Assembly (NCBI GenBank): GCA_030248295.1
Contig: JASANH010000554.1
Coordinates: forward strand, 186,001 to 250,000
Length of the DNA: 64,000 bases
Direction: 5' to 3'
From: Mesodorylaimus sp. YZB2_4
Lineage: Eukaryota > Nematoda > Enoplea > Dorylaimida > Dorylaimidae
The notes under the pieces were generated by a model. It worked only from the letters and a program-made list of their open reading frames with translations. It was not told the origin of the DNA and made no database searches. Below, one piece after another: positions 1 to 10,919 of the stretch. Positions within the stretch are counted from its first letter, which is position 1; each line of letters opens with the position of its first letter. The position numbers and the translations under genes are program-made.

Positions 1-221
1 GAAATGATAAAATTGCCTGTATTTCTCGTAAGATCGTGTTCTCTGAAACCACACATACAGAATGAGCAAATACGCAGGTTGACGCAAACATGGTTATGCA
101 TACTATATATTGAGCTACGCTACCACCTTGGACTGTTACCAAATAAGAATAATGACAGAAAGTGGTTGTGTCCACCAATACTTTTCTACTGTCCAAAAAT
201 GTTCATCTTCATTCATTGCAG

Positions 222-1272
222 TTGTGGCGGCAACCTGCTCATGAACGTTGGCCCGACCCATTATGGAAAAATCACACCAATCTTTGAAGAACGGCTGACT
301 CAAATGGGTGAATGGCTGAAAGTGAATGGCGAAGCTGTCTACGAGTCCAAACCATGGATATATCAAAATGACACCCTGACACCAAATATATGGTAAGCAG
401 CACTGCATGCAGACCACTGACGGCTGAAGGTGGGTGCATTGTACGCCAAGTCAATTTGACCCGTCTCACGATCAATGGCATGCTGTCTAGTTACTCATGG
501 GATATTCTGTGCACAAAACTGTAGCACGCTACCCTCACCTCCAGAATGTGTTTTCATGAGTCAGAGTGATTGTGCAGGCTGGGCCGCGCGTTGGGGCGGA
601 AGTCCAGTGGAAGCCTTGTTTTCCCAACAGAACAAAACGGCCCGAATTTTTTCTCTTCTCTCTTCTTTTCTAATAATCCCCCTGCTCGGACTAAGTCTTT
701 ACTCGAACAGAACTTTACACATGGTGGACACCTCTCTCATGCTATGCTCACTCGGCGCCTAGCCGGTTTTAAGAAGTCACAAGGGAAAAATTATGTTTTG
801 TGCCTCATGATTTCTGTTTGAAATCTTTTTTCTAATCTTTATTTCTGGTCATACTGGCCATTGCAGGTTCACCTCTAAATTACGCACTGCTGACGATATT
901 CCCCCGCGTCGTATTTACAATCTTCAAAAGAAGGACGACACAGTGGTTTATGCCTTTGTCCTTGAATGGCCCGAAGATAACCATCTGAAATTAGCTTCTT
1001 GCAATCCGACTGATCAAACCAAGGTGTCCATGCTGGGGTATAGCGGCACTCTGACTTACAAACCATTGAAGCCGAGTGGTATGACCGTAGATCTCAGTGG
1101 AATTCAGTGGACCCGTCTGCCTAACCTGTGGGCGTGGACACTGAAATTGGAATATTTGGAGTCGGATTCACGCATCCCGTATATGGAAGACGCGAGCATT
1201 CCAATAGATAAGCCACAATTTCCAAATGCGGCTTGTACTTTTTCAGAAGATGGGACATGCGAGTCAGTATGA
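222..1272 (+). CDS. Alpha-L-fucosidase (GH29), C-terminal two exons, 5' part outside window
   Basis: Two exons, 222-392 and 867-1272, join in phase (acceptors ttgcag, donor gtaagc). The product is a lysosomal or secreted glycoside hydrolase of family GH29 that removes terminal alpha-L-fucose from glycans. The first exon carries the very conserved family stretch [13 protein letters not shown], followed by [21 protein letters not shown] and the QNDTLTP segment. The second exon holds the C-terminal beta domain ([19 protein letters not shown]) and ends at TGA 1270-1272. The catalytic nucleophile and the N-terminal barrel lie upstream of base 1. The incoming intron is in phase 2, and I found no convincing further exon in bases 1-221. 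It converges on the metalloproteinase gene. Confidence 0.93.
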
Positions 1273-1960
1273 GATCATTAGGATGTCAAGGGTCGGAATC
1301 AAGAGTATGAAGTAAATGTTTTTGTACTTGACAGATGGTACAAACGTAAATAGCATCTTTGTATGGTGTGCTATTGTGTGGCTTATTCGCGTGTTGCTGG
1401 CGTTTTTTGCTGATGTACTTTTGCATACTGCATTCCATGCCGACGTGACCTACTTATTGGAAAGGCAGTGGTGGGTAGCCAACGACTTTTGTGCTTCAAG
1501 TAGCGTTTGAGCAAAACAATTCGGTTCTGATTTGAGGTGGTTGAGTTGCTGTACTTGCTGTGCGTACAGCATCTGAAGGCGCGTTGAGCCTGTGCTCGAC
1601 GATCGCATGTCCACAGAACTCTGCTTGACGGCGAGGCGTGAGGAATTGTCTGCTGTAATGCAATGGTGGTGCCCTTCAACGCTCCCGTTGAGTTGGGGGT
1701 CTTCGAAATAACAGTAATATATGCAGCAGGCCTGTTTTGGTAGCCTGTACGGTATACGTGCATGCGCAGGCGTGATTGAGACAGCCGAACGCAGACATGT
1801 CTACAAAGTTCTTTCCCTGTTTTGCCTCTCGCTAATCTTGAATATTTGCATGAACTTACACTATACTAATTCACCACAAATCGTTCGGATATTCTGAAAA
1901 AACGACGTAGTAATTGCTTTTTCTGCAAGACGACTTGTTCCTCCACAACTCGTTCATTCT
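1273..1960. other. Convergent intergenic spacer, no gene seen
   Basis: This is the 3' spacer between the fucosidase gene (+) and the metalloproteinase gene (-). Open frames here are short and resemble no family. No repeat was recognised. Confidence 0.5.
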
Positions 1961-3643
1961 CTAGTTACTTCGTGTTGGATCCCTCAGCATAGAACCAAGT
2001 GCGCAGCTGGAAGATTCACTGGCGTGACAGCCACTAGGACATCTGACCACTGAGTCCACACTCGTCCCATCGGCGTGGCATCGGTACAGCCCGTGCGGCT
2101 CGTAATTGCTGTATTTGACAAAAGCCAGCTCCAGGCCGCAATACATTCCACCAGGTGCGCAAGACAGGAGTTGGCGATCTCGTTTGCATTGGGACTGTGA
2201 TGTAGTGACATTGATACCACATCGATGCGGGCACGTTTCAACTAACGAAACGGACGACTGGGCGTCGCAGCGATATAAGGCGTGGTCATTGTCTGGCGGG
2301 GTGGGGATATTACGAAGTCTCAATTCCACACCGCAGTACATCACATTGGGGAAACACGAGCAATGAGAAGCCCCGTTTGGCTTGCCTATGCACGAATGAC
2401 AGGGAATTTGCAGCAGGGCGTCATTGTCCCCGTCGCATTCGTACAAAGTGTTGGGCACCGCATTCAGGTAACCCATTTCACGCAGCTGAGAACCGCAGTA
2501 GAAATGGCCAGGCGTGCATTGACGGGCTGGGCCAGCACTGCCACTGACATGTCCCGCAGGTCCATAAAGTTCTTGAATCGCCTCGATGTCGCTGTTTGCT
2601 AAACCAACGCGATTCGGATTGTATTCATTGTGCATGACGGACTGGGGACTATCCGAATGGCCGAGCCCTAAGGCGTGTCCGATTTCGTGCAAGGCGACTG
2701 CGAACAGATTGGCGGTGGAGGAGGAAGCTAGAATGATGAGCATCCTGTCCTGTGGTCCTGTACTTTGCCCTTGCTCCAGCTACAGTGAATGTGTTTGAAA
2801 CCCTGATGCGTGCATACAGTTTTCTGTCCTTCGAATACTTGAAATCGTCATGCTCAGTTACAGACTCCATGTTTTCGTCTTTGTTTGTGATGTTGCACTG
2901 ATAACCTCGTGTTGGTATCTTGGTCAGTCTCCGCCTGCTCTCGGCGGTGCGATTGAGTAAAGATCTCTATTTATAAGACTAGTGGTCTTGTGCTATGAGA
3001 TATGCGTCTATGGCTGCCACTTATTGCATCACGATCACGATGCTAGATCACGATTTTTATGTAGAACTGAGATTGAGTCAAAAAACTGGATATTCCCCCC
3101 AGCTTACCACTGCCATCGCCCCCAATTGACGCCCCCGTCAAAGTGGATTCTCACGGGGTCTTTCCAAACAGCATGAGCCAATGTTCTATTGGGAAATAAT
3201 TTAATGCAGCTGCTGTCGAAGTTGGTGTCAAAGAACTTGAACTCCAAGTCCACTTGTTGGCCGACTTGTATTGTGGCGAGGTATTCAAATTTAAATGGTG
3301 TGGCCGAGCTCCAGGTCATCAAGGCTCTGCGTATAATGGCCGTGATCTCTTCTTGATTTGACATCGTTGCCTGCGAGAACTTACTGATCCTCCAAAACAG
3401 CGTGGTTCTGTTTAAGCGTCCCCGACGAATGACATGATTCAATGTCCATTCGTCGTCGATTTTCCAAATATTGCTTCTCTCACGATCAGTGTCGCTCGAC
3501 CGACGCGAACGCTTTCCCTCCGCAGAGACCTCAACGCCACGATGGTCAGCTAAGTGCACTTCGTCCAAAAATGTGGCTGATTTTAGTTGCGCACTCGTCA
3601 TAGAAATGATGGCGAGTGCAGAAAAAATTATTTTCGGTTCCAT
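1961..3643 (-). CDS. Secreted matrix-metalloproteinase-like protease with three C-terminal Cys-rich modules
   Basis: Exon 1 is 3643-3108 and exon 2 is 2744-1961, a 439-residue product. Residues 1-18 form a signal peptide. A short pro-region ends in a furin-type RSRR at about 47-50. The catalytic domain has the calcium/structural-zinc stretch IHFDGGVNW, the zinc motif HEIGHALGLGHSD and a Met-turn SVMH, then the family-typical AIQELYG. It lacks the PRCGxPD cysteine switch and any hemopexin repeats. Instead three modules of about 60 residues follow, each with the pattern C-x2-G-x-[FY]-C-G-x-[EQ]-L ... LY-x-C ... C ... C. The 2745 acceptor (gacag) was chosen because it alone keeps the zinc-motif frame; it is the least certain point. 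The neighbour at 4261 carries the same modules. Probable role: extracellular proteolysis, with the modules as targeting or substrate-binding units (inference). Confidence 0.88.
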
Positions 3644-3689
3644 AGCTCACGATCAGTGGTCTCTCTGCAGTTTCTTTAATACGAGTAAG

Positions 3690-3695
3690 CTTATA
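3690..3695 (-). promoter_or_regulatory. Possible TATA element of the metalloproteinase gene
   Basis: TATAAG read on the minus strand lies about 50 bp upstream of the ATG at 3643, inside the 617-bp divergent spacer. It is suggested by position only. A second TATAAA-like stretch lies at about 3711-3717. Confidence 0.25.
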
Positions 3696-4260
3696 TGCGG
3701 CGGAGCTTGTTTATAAACTAACTGGAACGGCCATATTTAGGGCATTCAGCTAAAGCAACTGTTCTTTAGTCGAATGAAGGCTCACAGCCACAAATCTAGT
3801 GGAACAGCTGGCTTGTCCGTGCCAAATGTTCGTGAACGTGTAGCTCATGTTGAGCGACGATGTGATGTTGAGATTGGGCAAGGGGAACCCTTTGGACTTA
3901 GTTAACTGAGTTCGGCGAACGGAAGTGACAGTGAACTCATCATAACCATAACAACTAGCATTAGCCGAATTCCTTATGATTCTTCGAAGCATTCGGTGGC
4001 TTTTCTCAGCTTGTTTAACAAGGGTTGATGAAGCAGCGTTCTGCGATGAGACAGGGTTAAGGGAAAACTGACGTACGTACCAAATGGCCAAGTTTCAGGA
4101 TGTTGCCCAGTCATGATTCTTTGGTGCAAGAGGGAAACGCACTCCACGAAGGCCAACACCAGGGCCAAGGTTCTAGATAAATGACCGCGGGGATGCTGTT
4201 CAAGCAGAGTGGCTTAACACCAGTCTTAGCGAACGCTTGGTCTTGCGACTAAAAGAAAAG

Positions 4261-5667
4261 ATGAAAATGATCGGCCTGTGGAGTTGCTATTGGGTGTCGG
4301 TCATACTGGCACTTGGGAAGGTGCTTCCGAGTGGGTACGTATCTGATGTTATGACTACGTAAGGTTGAATTCCGACCCATGATCAGGATGATGTTCCAGT
4401 GGGTTGATCGCGCAAGGAGCTGTGGCTATTAAAACATAGCTAGAGGTTGTCAGAGGTGGGCAGACATGAACGATCGGACGCAGTCCACCACCCGTCGTAT
4501 TACGTTTTTTGTCAACCACAAGGACGATATGGACTCTCATTTCGGAGAGCGTTAGCGGGTTTCGATGGACTTGGGGCCGAAGCTCATAGAGCAGTTCAAT
4601 CCTGGAACTTATCACCAGTCCTCAACCGATGCCTGTAAACCAAACGGGACACTCGATCTCGATCTCGCTCTCCCGGTATCTCGTGCCTGGCCCTGACTTA
4701 CAGGCTAGGATAGGAAAAATGGTTCCCTGAGCAAGTGCACTGATAGGTGATACTGTAAGTACATGCCTATTACAGTTTCCTGGCCCGTTTTTGGAGTAGT
4801 GCAAAATCTCCAAAAGTCACTCCCTCAAGTAATACAGGTCCTGACGTCACCTTTGGACCTACACGTCATCGCCTTCACAAGCATAACTGTTTCAGAGGTC
4901 AAGACCACTTTGTGAGCAATTTTATGACCAATATGGAAGAAGTGATTCACAAAGACGACAAAGATCATTCTCGCCTTTCTCGCCGATCGACCAGGGACAC
5001 GGAGACCCTGCCAATCAGTATCGAGAGTGGGGGCACCCCCAAAGTCCAGTCCACGGATGCACCATCCGGCCCCTCGTCAGTTCCGAAGACTGCCTCCTTG
5101 TGCACCACCGGATTCTTCTGCGGCAGTCAATTATCCAGGATGGGTTACACCAATGTTCTGGCCAGTACCCTCTACGAATGCATCCCAGACAGCGATGCCG
5201 TCTTTTATCAAAAGTGCCCGTACAATTACAATTGCGTGGAAAATGATGCCCTTTCGTATTGTCGGTGTCAAACTGGTGTCAGCTATTGTGGATTCGAACT
5301 GAGAAAATTGAATTACATTCTTCCAGAGAATAGTGACCACAAGCTGTTTCGCTGCGATGTCGGTGGCAGGGGTGCAACGGAAATAGAATCGTGCACGCAT
5401 CGATGCGCAATGAATAATGAGGGCAATTCGACGTGCAGCAACAGTGGCAAACTGGCTTGCCGGCCTGGCACGCGATATTGCGGCTTGGAACTGACAGCAA
5501 TCAAGTTCACGAAATGGTCGCCCCACGTTTTGTACCAGTGCATGGACCAGAACTCGGCCAGTGTGATCGAGTGGTGCCACAGCGGGTGCGTTTCCGATAC
5601 GCAGTCTTTTTGTTTAGAAGGACGCGCTGCCAACAAGCCTCACAGAAGAGTCAGGGGAAATTTGTGA
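4261..5667 (+). CDS. Secreted three-module Cys-rich protein, protease-less relative of the neighbouring metalloproteinase
   Basis: Exon 1 is 4261-4358 (donor gtaagg) and exon 2 is 4896-5667 (acceptor ttcag). They join in phase 2 to give 289 residues. Exon 1 encodes a hydrophobic signal peptide (LWSCYWVSVILALG). Exon 2 begins with a hydrophilic segment containing a furin-like RLSRR site, then a Pro/Ser/Thr linker, then three modules: CTTGFFCGSQL ... LYEC, CQTGVSYCGFEL ... LFRC and CRPGTRYCGLEL ... LYQC. These modules match the C-terminus of the divergently transcribed metalloproteinase in order and spacing. No HExxH motif or other catalytic domain is present. It looks like a duplicate that kept the signal, pro-site and binding modules but not the enzyme. 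The family name of the module is unknown to me; a regulator, decoy or matrix protein is possible. Confidence 0.85.
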
Positions 5668-7302
5668 TGCGGAGGATGTGAATTTTAAGTGAATGCTTTC
5701 ACTGCTTCACTATTTTTCTGGTTAGAAGATGCAAGAATTTACTATTCTATATGTATTTTACTGCAGTAAGTGAAAGCGTGATGGAAGCCCCAATTTGTCA
5801 TGCCGATGACACTTACAATTAGCGTAGTGCACGTATGCAGGAATCAGGACCAGACGCGGATGCAGTCAATCCTCACCAGGGTAATCCACTGACGGGGTTC
5901 AATGGCGTAGCCAAAAATTTTCGTAAACGGGTCCCAGGGGCAATTAGCATAACGTGCTAATGCATGGGGCCTCAGGGTGGGGTCAAAATTGACATTGCAA
6001 AAACGTATCAAGTGAACATGCCTACTGTATGTGTGCGAACTTTCGAGCGTACAACCAGCTAGAATAGAGTAACGCATTGCTTCGACAAATTAGATGATGG
6101 CATGATGCAGTAAGGAATGTTGACTTTGCGGGAATCGCTATCACACAAAGTATCGACATCGATCCGTGCCATACCCACCCTGGCCGGAAGGCATAAAAAC
6201 TGAAATACAGCATGGGTAAAACGAAAGAAGATCCGAGACACAGTATGGGTATAGCCTATATGTCTTTTAGGTTAGCTGTACTTTGTTTTATTACATCGTT
6301 TGACCTGGTCCCTTCTACAGCAACCCAATTCCTTAAAGTTGGAGCTGTACAATTTAAGTGCTAGAGACAGTTCTTTCTGCTGTCGAAGAATTACACTTTG
6401 GATTTCAAACGACGTACCAAGTTTTTATGGCCCGAAGGGGTTTTCTGGCGCCAATAGAGAACTGCGTGATTGATTTCGATTGTTTTCATCCTAGTGTACT
6501 ACACATAGCAATCGATGACTTTTGATGGGATTTCGCGTTGTCCGTATTGTCGAATATGGGTCCACAAATTTTACCAGGGGTGGCTTACAAAGTAATTTTG
6601 GGTGTGAAGGCTTCGGGATGAATCTGGGCAGTAGTATGTACAATAGCAATTACTTTTAGCCGGATTGGCTCAGGTCAGTCAGTGGTGAAGCGTCAGACTG
6701 CCTACCGGGAGGCCTGGCTTGAACCCCGGGCGCCTGATTTCTTCTTCTCCACGAATTGAAAAAGTGACGATGAGGTGCGCACTGTGCAGCTCGAAAGCTT
6801 GGAAAAAGCAAGTACATACAAATAAATAGGGGTGAGGAGCTTGGACAGCCTCGTCTGCCCTGACCCCGTTAGACTGCCCCGACAGGGCGCTGAGCAAGTG
6901 CAAAAGCAGGTAGGGTTTTAGATTTAAGATCTCTAAAACCAATAGTATTCAGTATTGATGCTTTTCTGTATGACTCTTTTCAAGTGTTTCTTGGACTAAG
7001 AGTGCGCTTTAGCGTTTGTATAATGAAGTAGATATGATGATGATAATGATGGTAGGCAGATGAGCAGGAGCAATGGACATTGGACATTTGAAAGAATGTT
7101 GACGAACTCAAACAGTACCTAGGAAGATATACAGTAAGTATTATGTCAACTACTGTACATCTTGTATCAGAACTGTTCATGGTAGTATTATCTCACAAGT
7201 TTATGATACCTGCTACTGAAATCAGAAGTCTTCTAAAAGGCGATATATTTCTTGCCAATTCTCAAGTCTTCTATTTCCTGCCACGATACTGTAAGTCCGT
7301 AC
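5668..7302. other. Intergenic region with one tRNA-like repeat, no gene seen
   Basis: There are only short open frames without family resemblance. A tRNA-like head at 6682-6745 is listed separately. Nothing else was recognised. Confidence 0.5.
6682..6745 (+). repeat. tRNA-like SINE head
   Basis: An A-box-like GTGGTGAAGCGTCAGAC and a B-box-like GGCTTGAACCCCG are spaced as in a tRNA promoter. No clean cloverleaf is evident, so I read it as a SINE fragment rather than a tRNA gene. Confidence 0.4.
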
Positions 7303-7938
7303 CTAATACATAAAGGAGTAGAAGTATCTTCTTGGTGAAGTGTACCAGGACGAGTGTCTGTACGGGGGCACATAATCATTCCATCTCGATTCCCAGGCTC
7401 TCGGTGACAGCCAATATTTCTCCAATGTATTTCTTTCTATTAAATTCATGTCGTGCAGTTTCAAAGCCCTGGCGACATCCATCGATTCGTAGACCCATGG
7501 TCGATAGGGGTAGTAGAGGGGTCGGGTGTAGTAAGGATCCGTTTGTCTTCGGCAGTACGATGGGTTCAACATGTCGAAGAAGGCGTGACGACTCGTGCGA
7601 GGATACCAGGACAAGGTGGGGTAATTCCAGAAGAGACTTTCCGGAGGGTCCAAATATCGGAATCGCCAACTGGGATAAGGCCAGTACACGGGGCTGGTGT
7701 AGTAGCGTCGATCGTACCACTGATTATTGTACACATCGTAGGGCTGTAGATATCGAGTGGTCGGGTACTCGGACTGGCGATACGTGTAGCTGATGAACGG
7801 CACTTCTCTGGAACCTTCGATTTGGGACAATGAGAGAACACGGCGTAATTTCGATGGGTCGGGAGAAGAAAGGTGATGAAAATCGTCGCGATAACCGCCG
7901 TAAGAAACGGAACTGGCTGAACGCTGTAGACGAGGCAT
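7303..7938 (-). CDS. Tyr/Trp/Pro/Arg-rich protein, paralogue 1
   Basis: This is a 211-residue frame from ATG 7938. The frame stays open to 8001, and an acceptor-like tttttcag at 7959-7967 suggests an upstream exon. The protein is very rich in Tyr, Trp, Pro and Arg. A central block, DRRYYTSPVYWPY ... RYLDPP ... LFWNYPTLSWYP, is shared with the next gene downstream on the same strand. There is no signal peptide, transmembrane helix or recognisable catalytic motif. The composition resembles invertebrate muscle thick-filament accessory proteins of the myofilin kind, but I cannot verify that and do not assign it. The two genes are a tandem duplicate pair about 1.2 kb apart. Confidence 0.72.
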   Translation of the reverse strand: MPRLQRSASSVSYGGYRDDFHHLSSPDPSKLRRVLSLSQIEGSREVPFISYTYRQSEYPTTRYLQPYDVYNNQWYDRRYYTSPVYWPYPSWRFRYLDPPESLFWNYPTLSWYPRTSRHAFFDMLNPSYCRRQTDPYYTRPLYYPYRPWVYESMDVARALKLHDMNLIERNTLEKYWLSPRAWESRWNDYVPPYRHSSWYTSPRRYFYSFMY

Positions 7939-9103
7939 GGCTTTGGCGACGACAGAAACTGAAAAAATGGAAACTCTGAAATCTTGCTCATACGATATCA
8001 AAACTATAAGGCACCTGAATTACACAGGAAACGCTTTCTGAAAGTCCAAAAAGTATAGTTACTTCCAGAAAATGTTAAATCTGGGGATTTCCTACACCAT
8101 ACCTCTCCCGTCGGGGCCTCAGCCAAAGATACTTTTAGGCCTGAGTAAACGGAGCCAGTCCTGGCCGATAATATGCAAGCTTGGGTTAGGAAACTGAAAG
8201 TTTAAAATTTTCTCAACCGCTTCAGCAACTGACGATGCGAATAGCGTCCTGGTGTTGGCGGTGGGAGAACAGGTATACTTTTTGAGTAAGGCTAGCAGTC
8301 TTTCCAGTTTTACTGCGTTCGAAATTTGATCTTCTTTGGTCAAGTCTGTTTTCGCTCAAGAATTATTGTCCTCAATTCAAGCAGCCTGCAGAGCAGAACA
8401 GCTTACAGTCCATGTGTTTAGGTATCGCTTGATGTTAATCGAAAGATTAAGTATTTCAAGCGGAGAATTCCAGTTCTCATGCACTGCACTCTATCAAAAC
8501 CATGTTTTTAGAGCTGAATGATCGGATGGGGCAGGAGGGGGGACGGGGGCTTGTGCAAGCGAGTGAAGAGACTCGAATTGCGAGCTTTATATCGTTTGAA
8601 ACATGATGTTTCAAAAATTGCATTTTCTTCGCACAAAATGAGATATTATAATCGAACTTTCTCTTCTTCGAGATGAATTGACATCTTTCGTTGTTCGTCT
8701 ATTCTGGATGCAATGTCACAGCGGTGGTAACACATCATTCGGCCTTCTGTTTGCGACTGCAGAGTAATTGATACAACAGATCAGATCAGATAGATCAGAG
8801 CAAGCAGTATCAGCTATTTTATGAAAAGTGACAGATAATTTATGCAAAAAGCCATCATTCAAAAAAATAAACTCCTGGCCGTCACTGCCGTCACCACGTC
8901 AAATGATTACCGTGGTTATCATAATCAACTACTTCATACTAATCTTCATTGTGCGACTTCGAGAGAAATTGGTACCCCAACATCCAAAAATAGAAACAAA
9001 ATGAAAAACACGAGCCCCGAGCGGGAGTCGAACCCCTCACCGACATTCACTTTGCACTGCTTCTGTGGAAGGCCTCACTTCAAGCATACCCCCCTGTTCA
9101 CAC
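7939..9103. other. Intergenic or upstream sequence with a tRNA-like fragment
   Basis: This lies between the two Tyr/Trp/Pro-rich genes. A minus-strand B-box-like gggagtcgaacccc sits at about 9024-9037, consistent with a SINE fragment. No gene was recognised. Confidence 0.4.
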
Positions 9104-9902
9104 TCAACGCCTGGCTCCATAGCGGCCAACTGAACCAGCCCTGGCCATTCTCTTGAGCTTGGCCTCCTCCTTCTCCTTCTCGCCTTCCCTTTGCTCGCTG
9201 GTCTGATACTCGTTGATCTTCCTTTCCAACGAGAACGGGGTCAGCCAATTCTTTTGCAAAACATCGTAATCGATCAGTTTCTGTCGATACATTTGTAAAA
9301 TACGTCTCGGCTCCAGTCTGTATCCGTTCTCATGCGGCCATCGTCGGGCGGGTGTCCAGACTGGTTTGTCGTAGTTGGGGTCTCTGTATCGACGCGTGTA
9401 CAACGGGTCCACTTCCTCCATGTACTCGACCAGTCGATTACCATGTTGCGGATACCAGGAGAGTGCGGGGTAGTACCACCACAACCCGTAAGGTGGGTCC
9501 AAGTAGTAGTAGCGTCGACTGGTGGCCGAGTGGTAAGGCCAGGCCAGAGGGCTCATGTAGTAGCGACGATCGGCCCAGTAGTCGTCCCACAAGTCCCAGT
9601 CGCGGACTGGACGACGGAAGGGCGAGGGGCGGTGAGGAGGCCCGATGTACGGAGATTGGATGCGATCGCTGGCGTACTCCGAAGGGTACATGTCGGCCAG
9701 CGAGGAGACCCGTTGCAGAGTGGTGTAGGCGTGGGGAGATGACGTGTGGTACTTGTTATCACTGAATGTGTTCGGGGCCAAGACGGTGTGGGTGCGACTT
9801 CGGTGGATATCCATCGCTGATGTGGACACTTTGGCAGGCAGGGTAGTCGACTTGCTGCTTGTTGAGACGGCTAAGAAATCGATGCTCAACGAAGAGGATT
9901 GA
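9104..9902 (-). CDS. Tyr/Trp/Pro/Arg-rich protein, paralogue 2 (5' end incomplete)
   Basis: The last exon runs from an acceptor (ttctacag, first exonic base 9902) to the stop at 9104. About 265 residues are visible, and the incoming phase-2 intron shows an upstream exon that I could not place. The shared block reads DRRYYMSPLAWPY ... YYLDPP ... LWWYYPALSWYP, then a conserved tail (L..YDVLQKNWLTPFSLERK) matching the L...NTLEKYWLSPRAWESR tail of paralogue 1. The extra C-terminus is charged (EGEKEKEEAKLKRMAR). No known domain is recognisable. The frame contains an internal Met at 9814 that could be a start if no upstream exon exists. Confidence 0.72.
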
Positions 9903-10919
9903 CTGTAGAAAATTTAAATCTGTTATTCGCTATTCAAAAATCAAATTATCTAAAGCTTTTTTTCGAAGGAGGAAAAACGAAGAATTTTCCTGGCCCACTA
10001 GTAAAAAATCCAATTGAAAACCAGCAGGTTTTCGAAGCTGCGCGGGTCAAATTTTTGTGTAAAATGACTTGAAATTTGACTTTTGGCAATTTCTATTCCA
10101 AAAAATAAAATCACTCCATTTTAAAATCTACTCTCTGCCTTGGTGTACTGAAATTCGGTCTTTCAAACTTCTTAAGCGAAGCAGTTTTATAGAAATATGA
10201 ATGTTCGACAGCACAGGACAGCGAAAAAAGAACACTGGCGCAGGTGCTGGCCGTGTGTGCCAAGTCGGATGCACTAGCAGCATAGTCCAAGCTGCTCTGC
10301 CTGGAGCAGCTGGCTCGTTCGACTGAAGGAAAAACGATTTCAAGATTGTTTTTGTCTTCTAGAGTGGCGATAGCTGATGCACGACTTCCGTCGACCCGGC
10401 TTGAAACCAACAATAAGCCAAAGTGAAAAAGAGTAAGGGACGTGAAATGGGGGAAAGACAGGGTGCAAGAGGGAATTTCTGGCACGTTCTTCAACTGATT
10501 GGTACGCGCGAACCAAACTAGGCCGAGGCTTGGGTACTCGGCCACTGGCTAGCAGACTGTGCGACACTGCGTGTGCATGCTAGTGGCCGATAAAAGGTAG
10601 GTCACGTGCTGCCCACCCTGTTAGTGACGTTACGTAGCAACTGTGCGATGCAAGTGCTACTTTAGAAGACACAGTTCTTGCAGTACCTGTAACCTGCTTT
10701 CTTTGAGAATATACACGCCCTCCACGTAACCGCATAGGCCGCGTGTACATTCCCAAAGAAAACAGTACTTTAGGTTTCAAACGAACTCTAAATATTTCGG
10801 ATGGGGGGGGGGGAATTGAAATAGAGCACATGAGGACCCTACAGTGGGATTTCTCTAAATTTTGATCGATTCGGGAGATCAATCGAACACCTCACTGAAA
10901 GTTAGGAGTGTATGTACTA
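9903..10919. other. Intergenic region with a small hairpin
   Basis: An imperfect inverted repeat at about 10699-10765 pairs CTTTCTTTGAGAAT-acacgc with gcgtgt-ATTCCCAAAGAAA. Otherwise only short, unsupported open frames are seen. A poly-G run lies at about 10803-10813. Confidence 0.35.

Noticed and set aside
1..32. Possible upstream fucosidase exon ending at gtaaga
   Set aside because: The only open frame ends in phase 0 or 1, while the next exon needs phase 2.
3750..4168. Minus-strand frames in the spacer between the protease and its module-only neighbour
   Set aside because: One has a weakly signal-like start and a 40-bp putative intron, but there is no recognisable domain and the start codon would be TTG. 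Not enough support.
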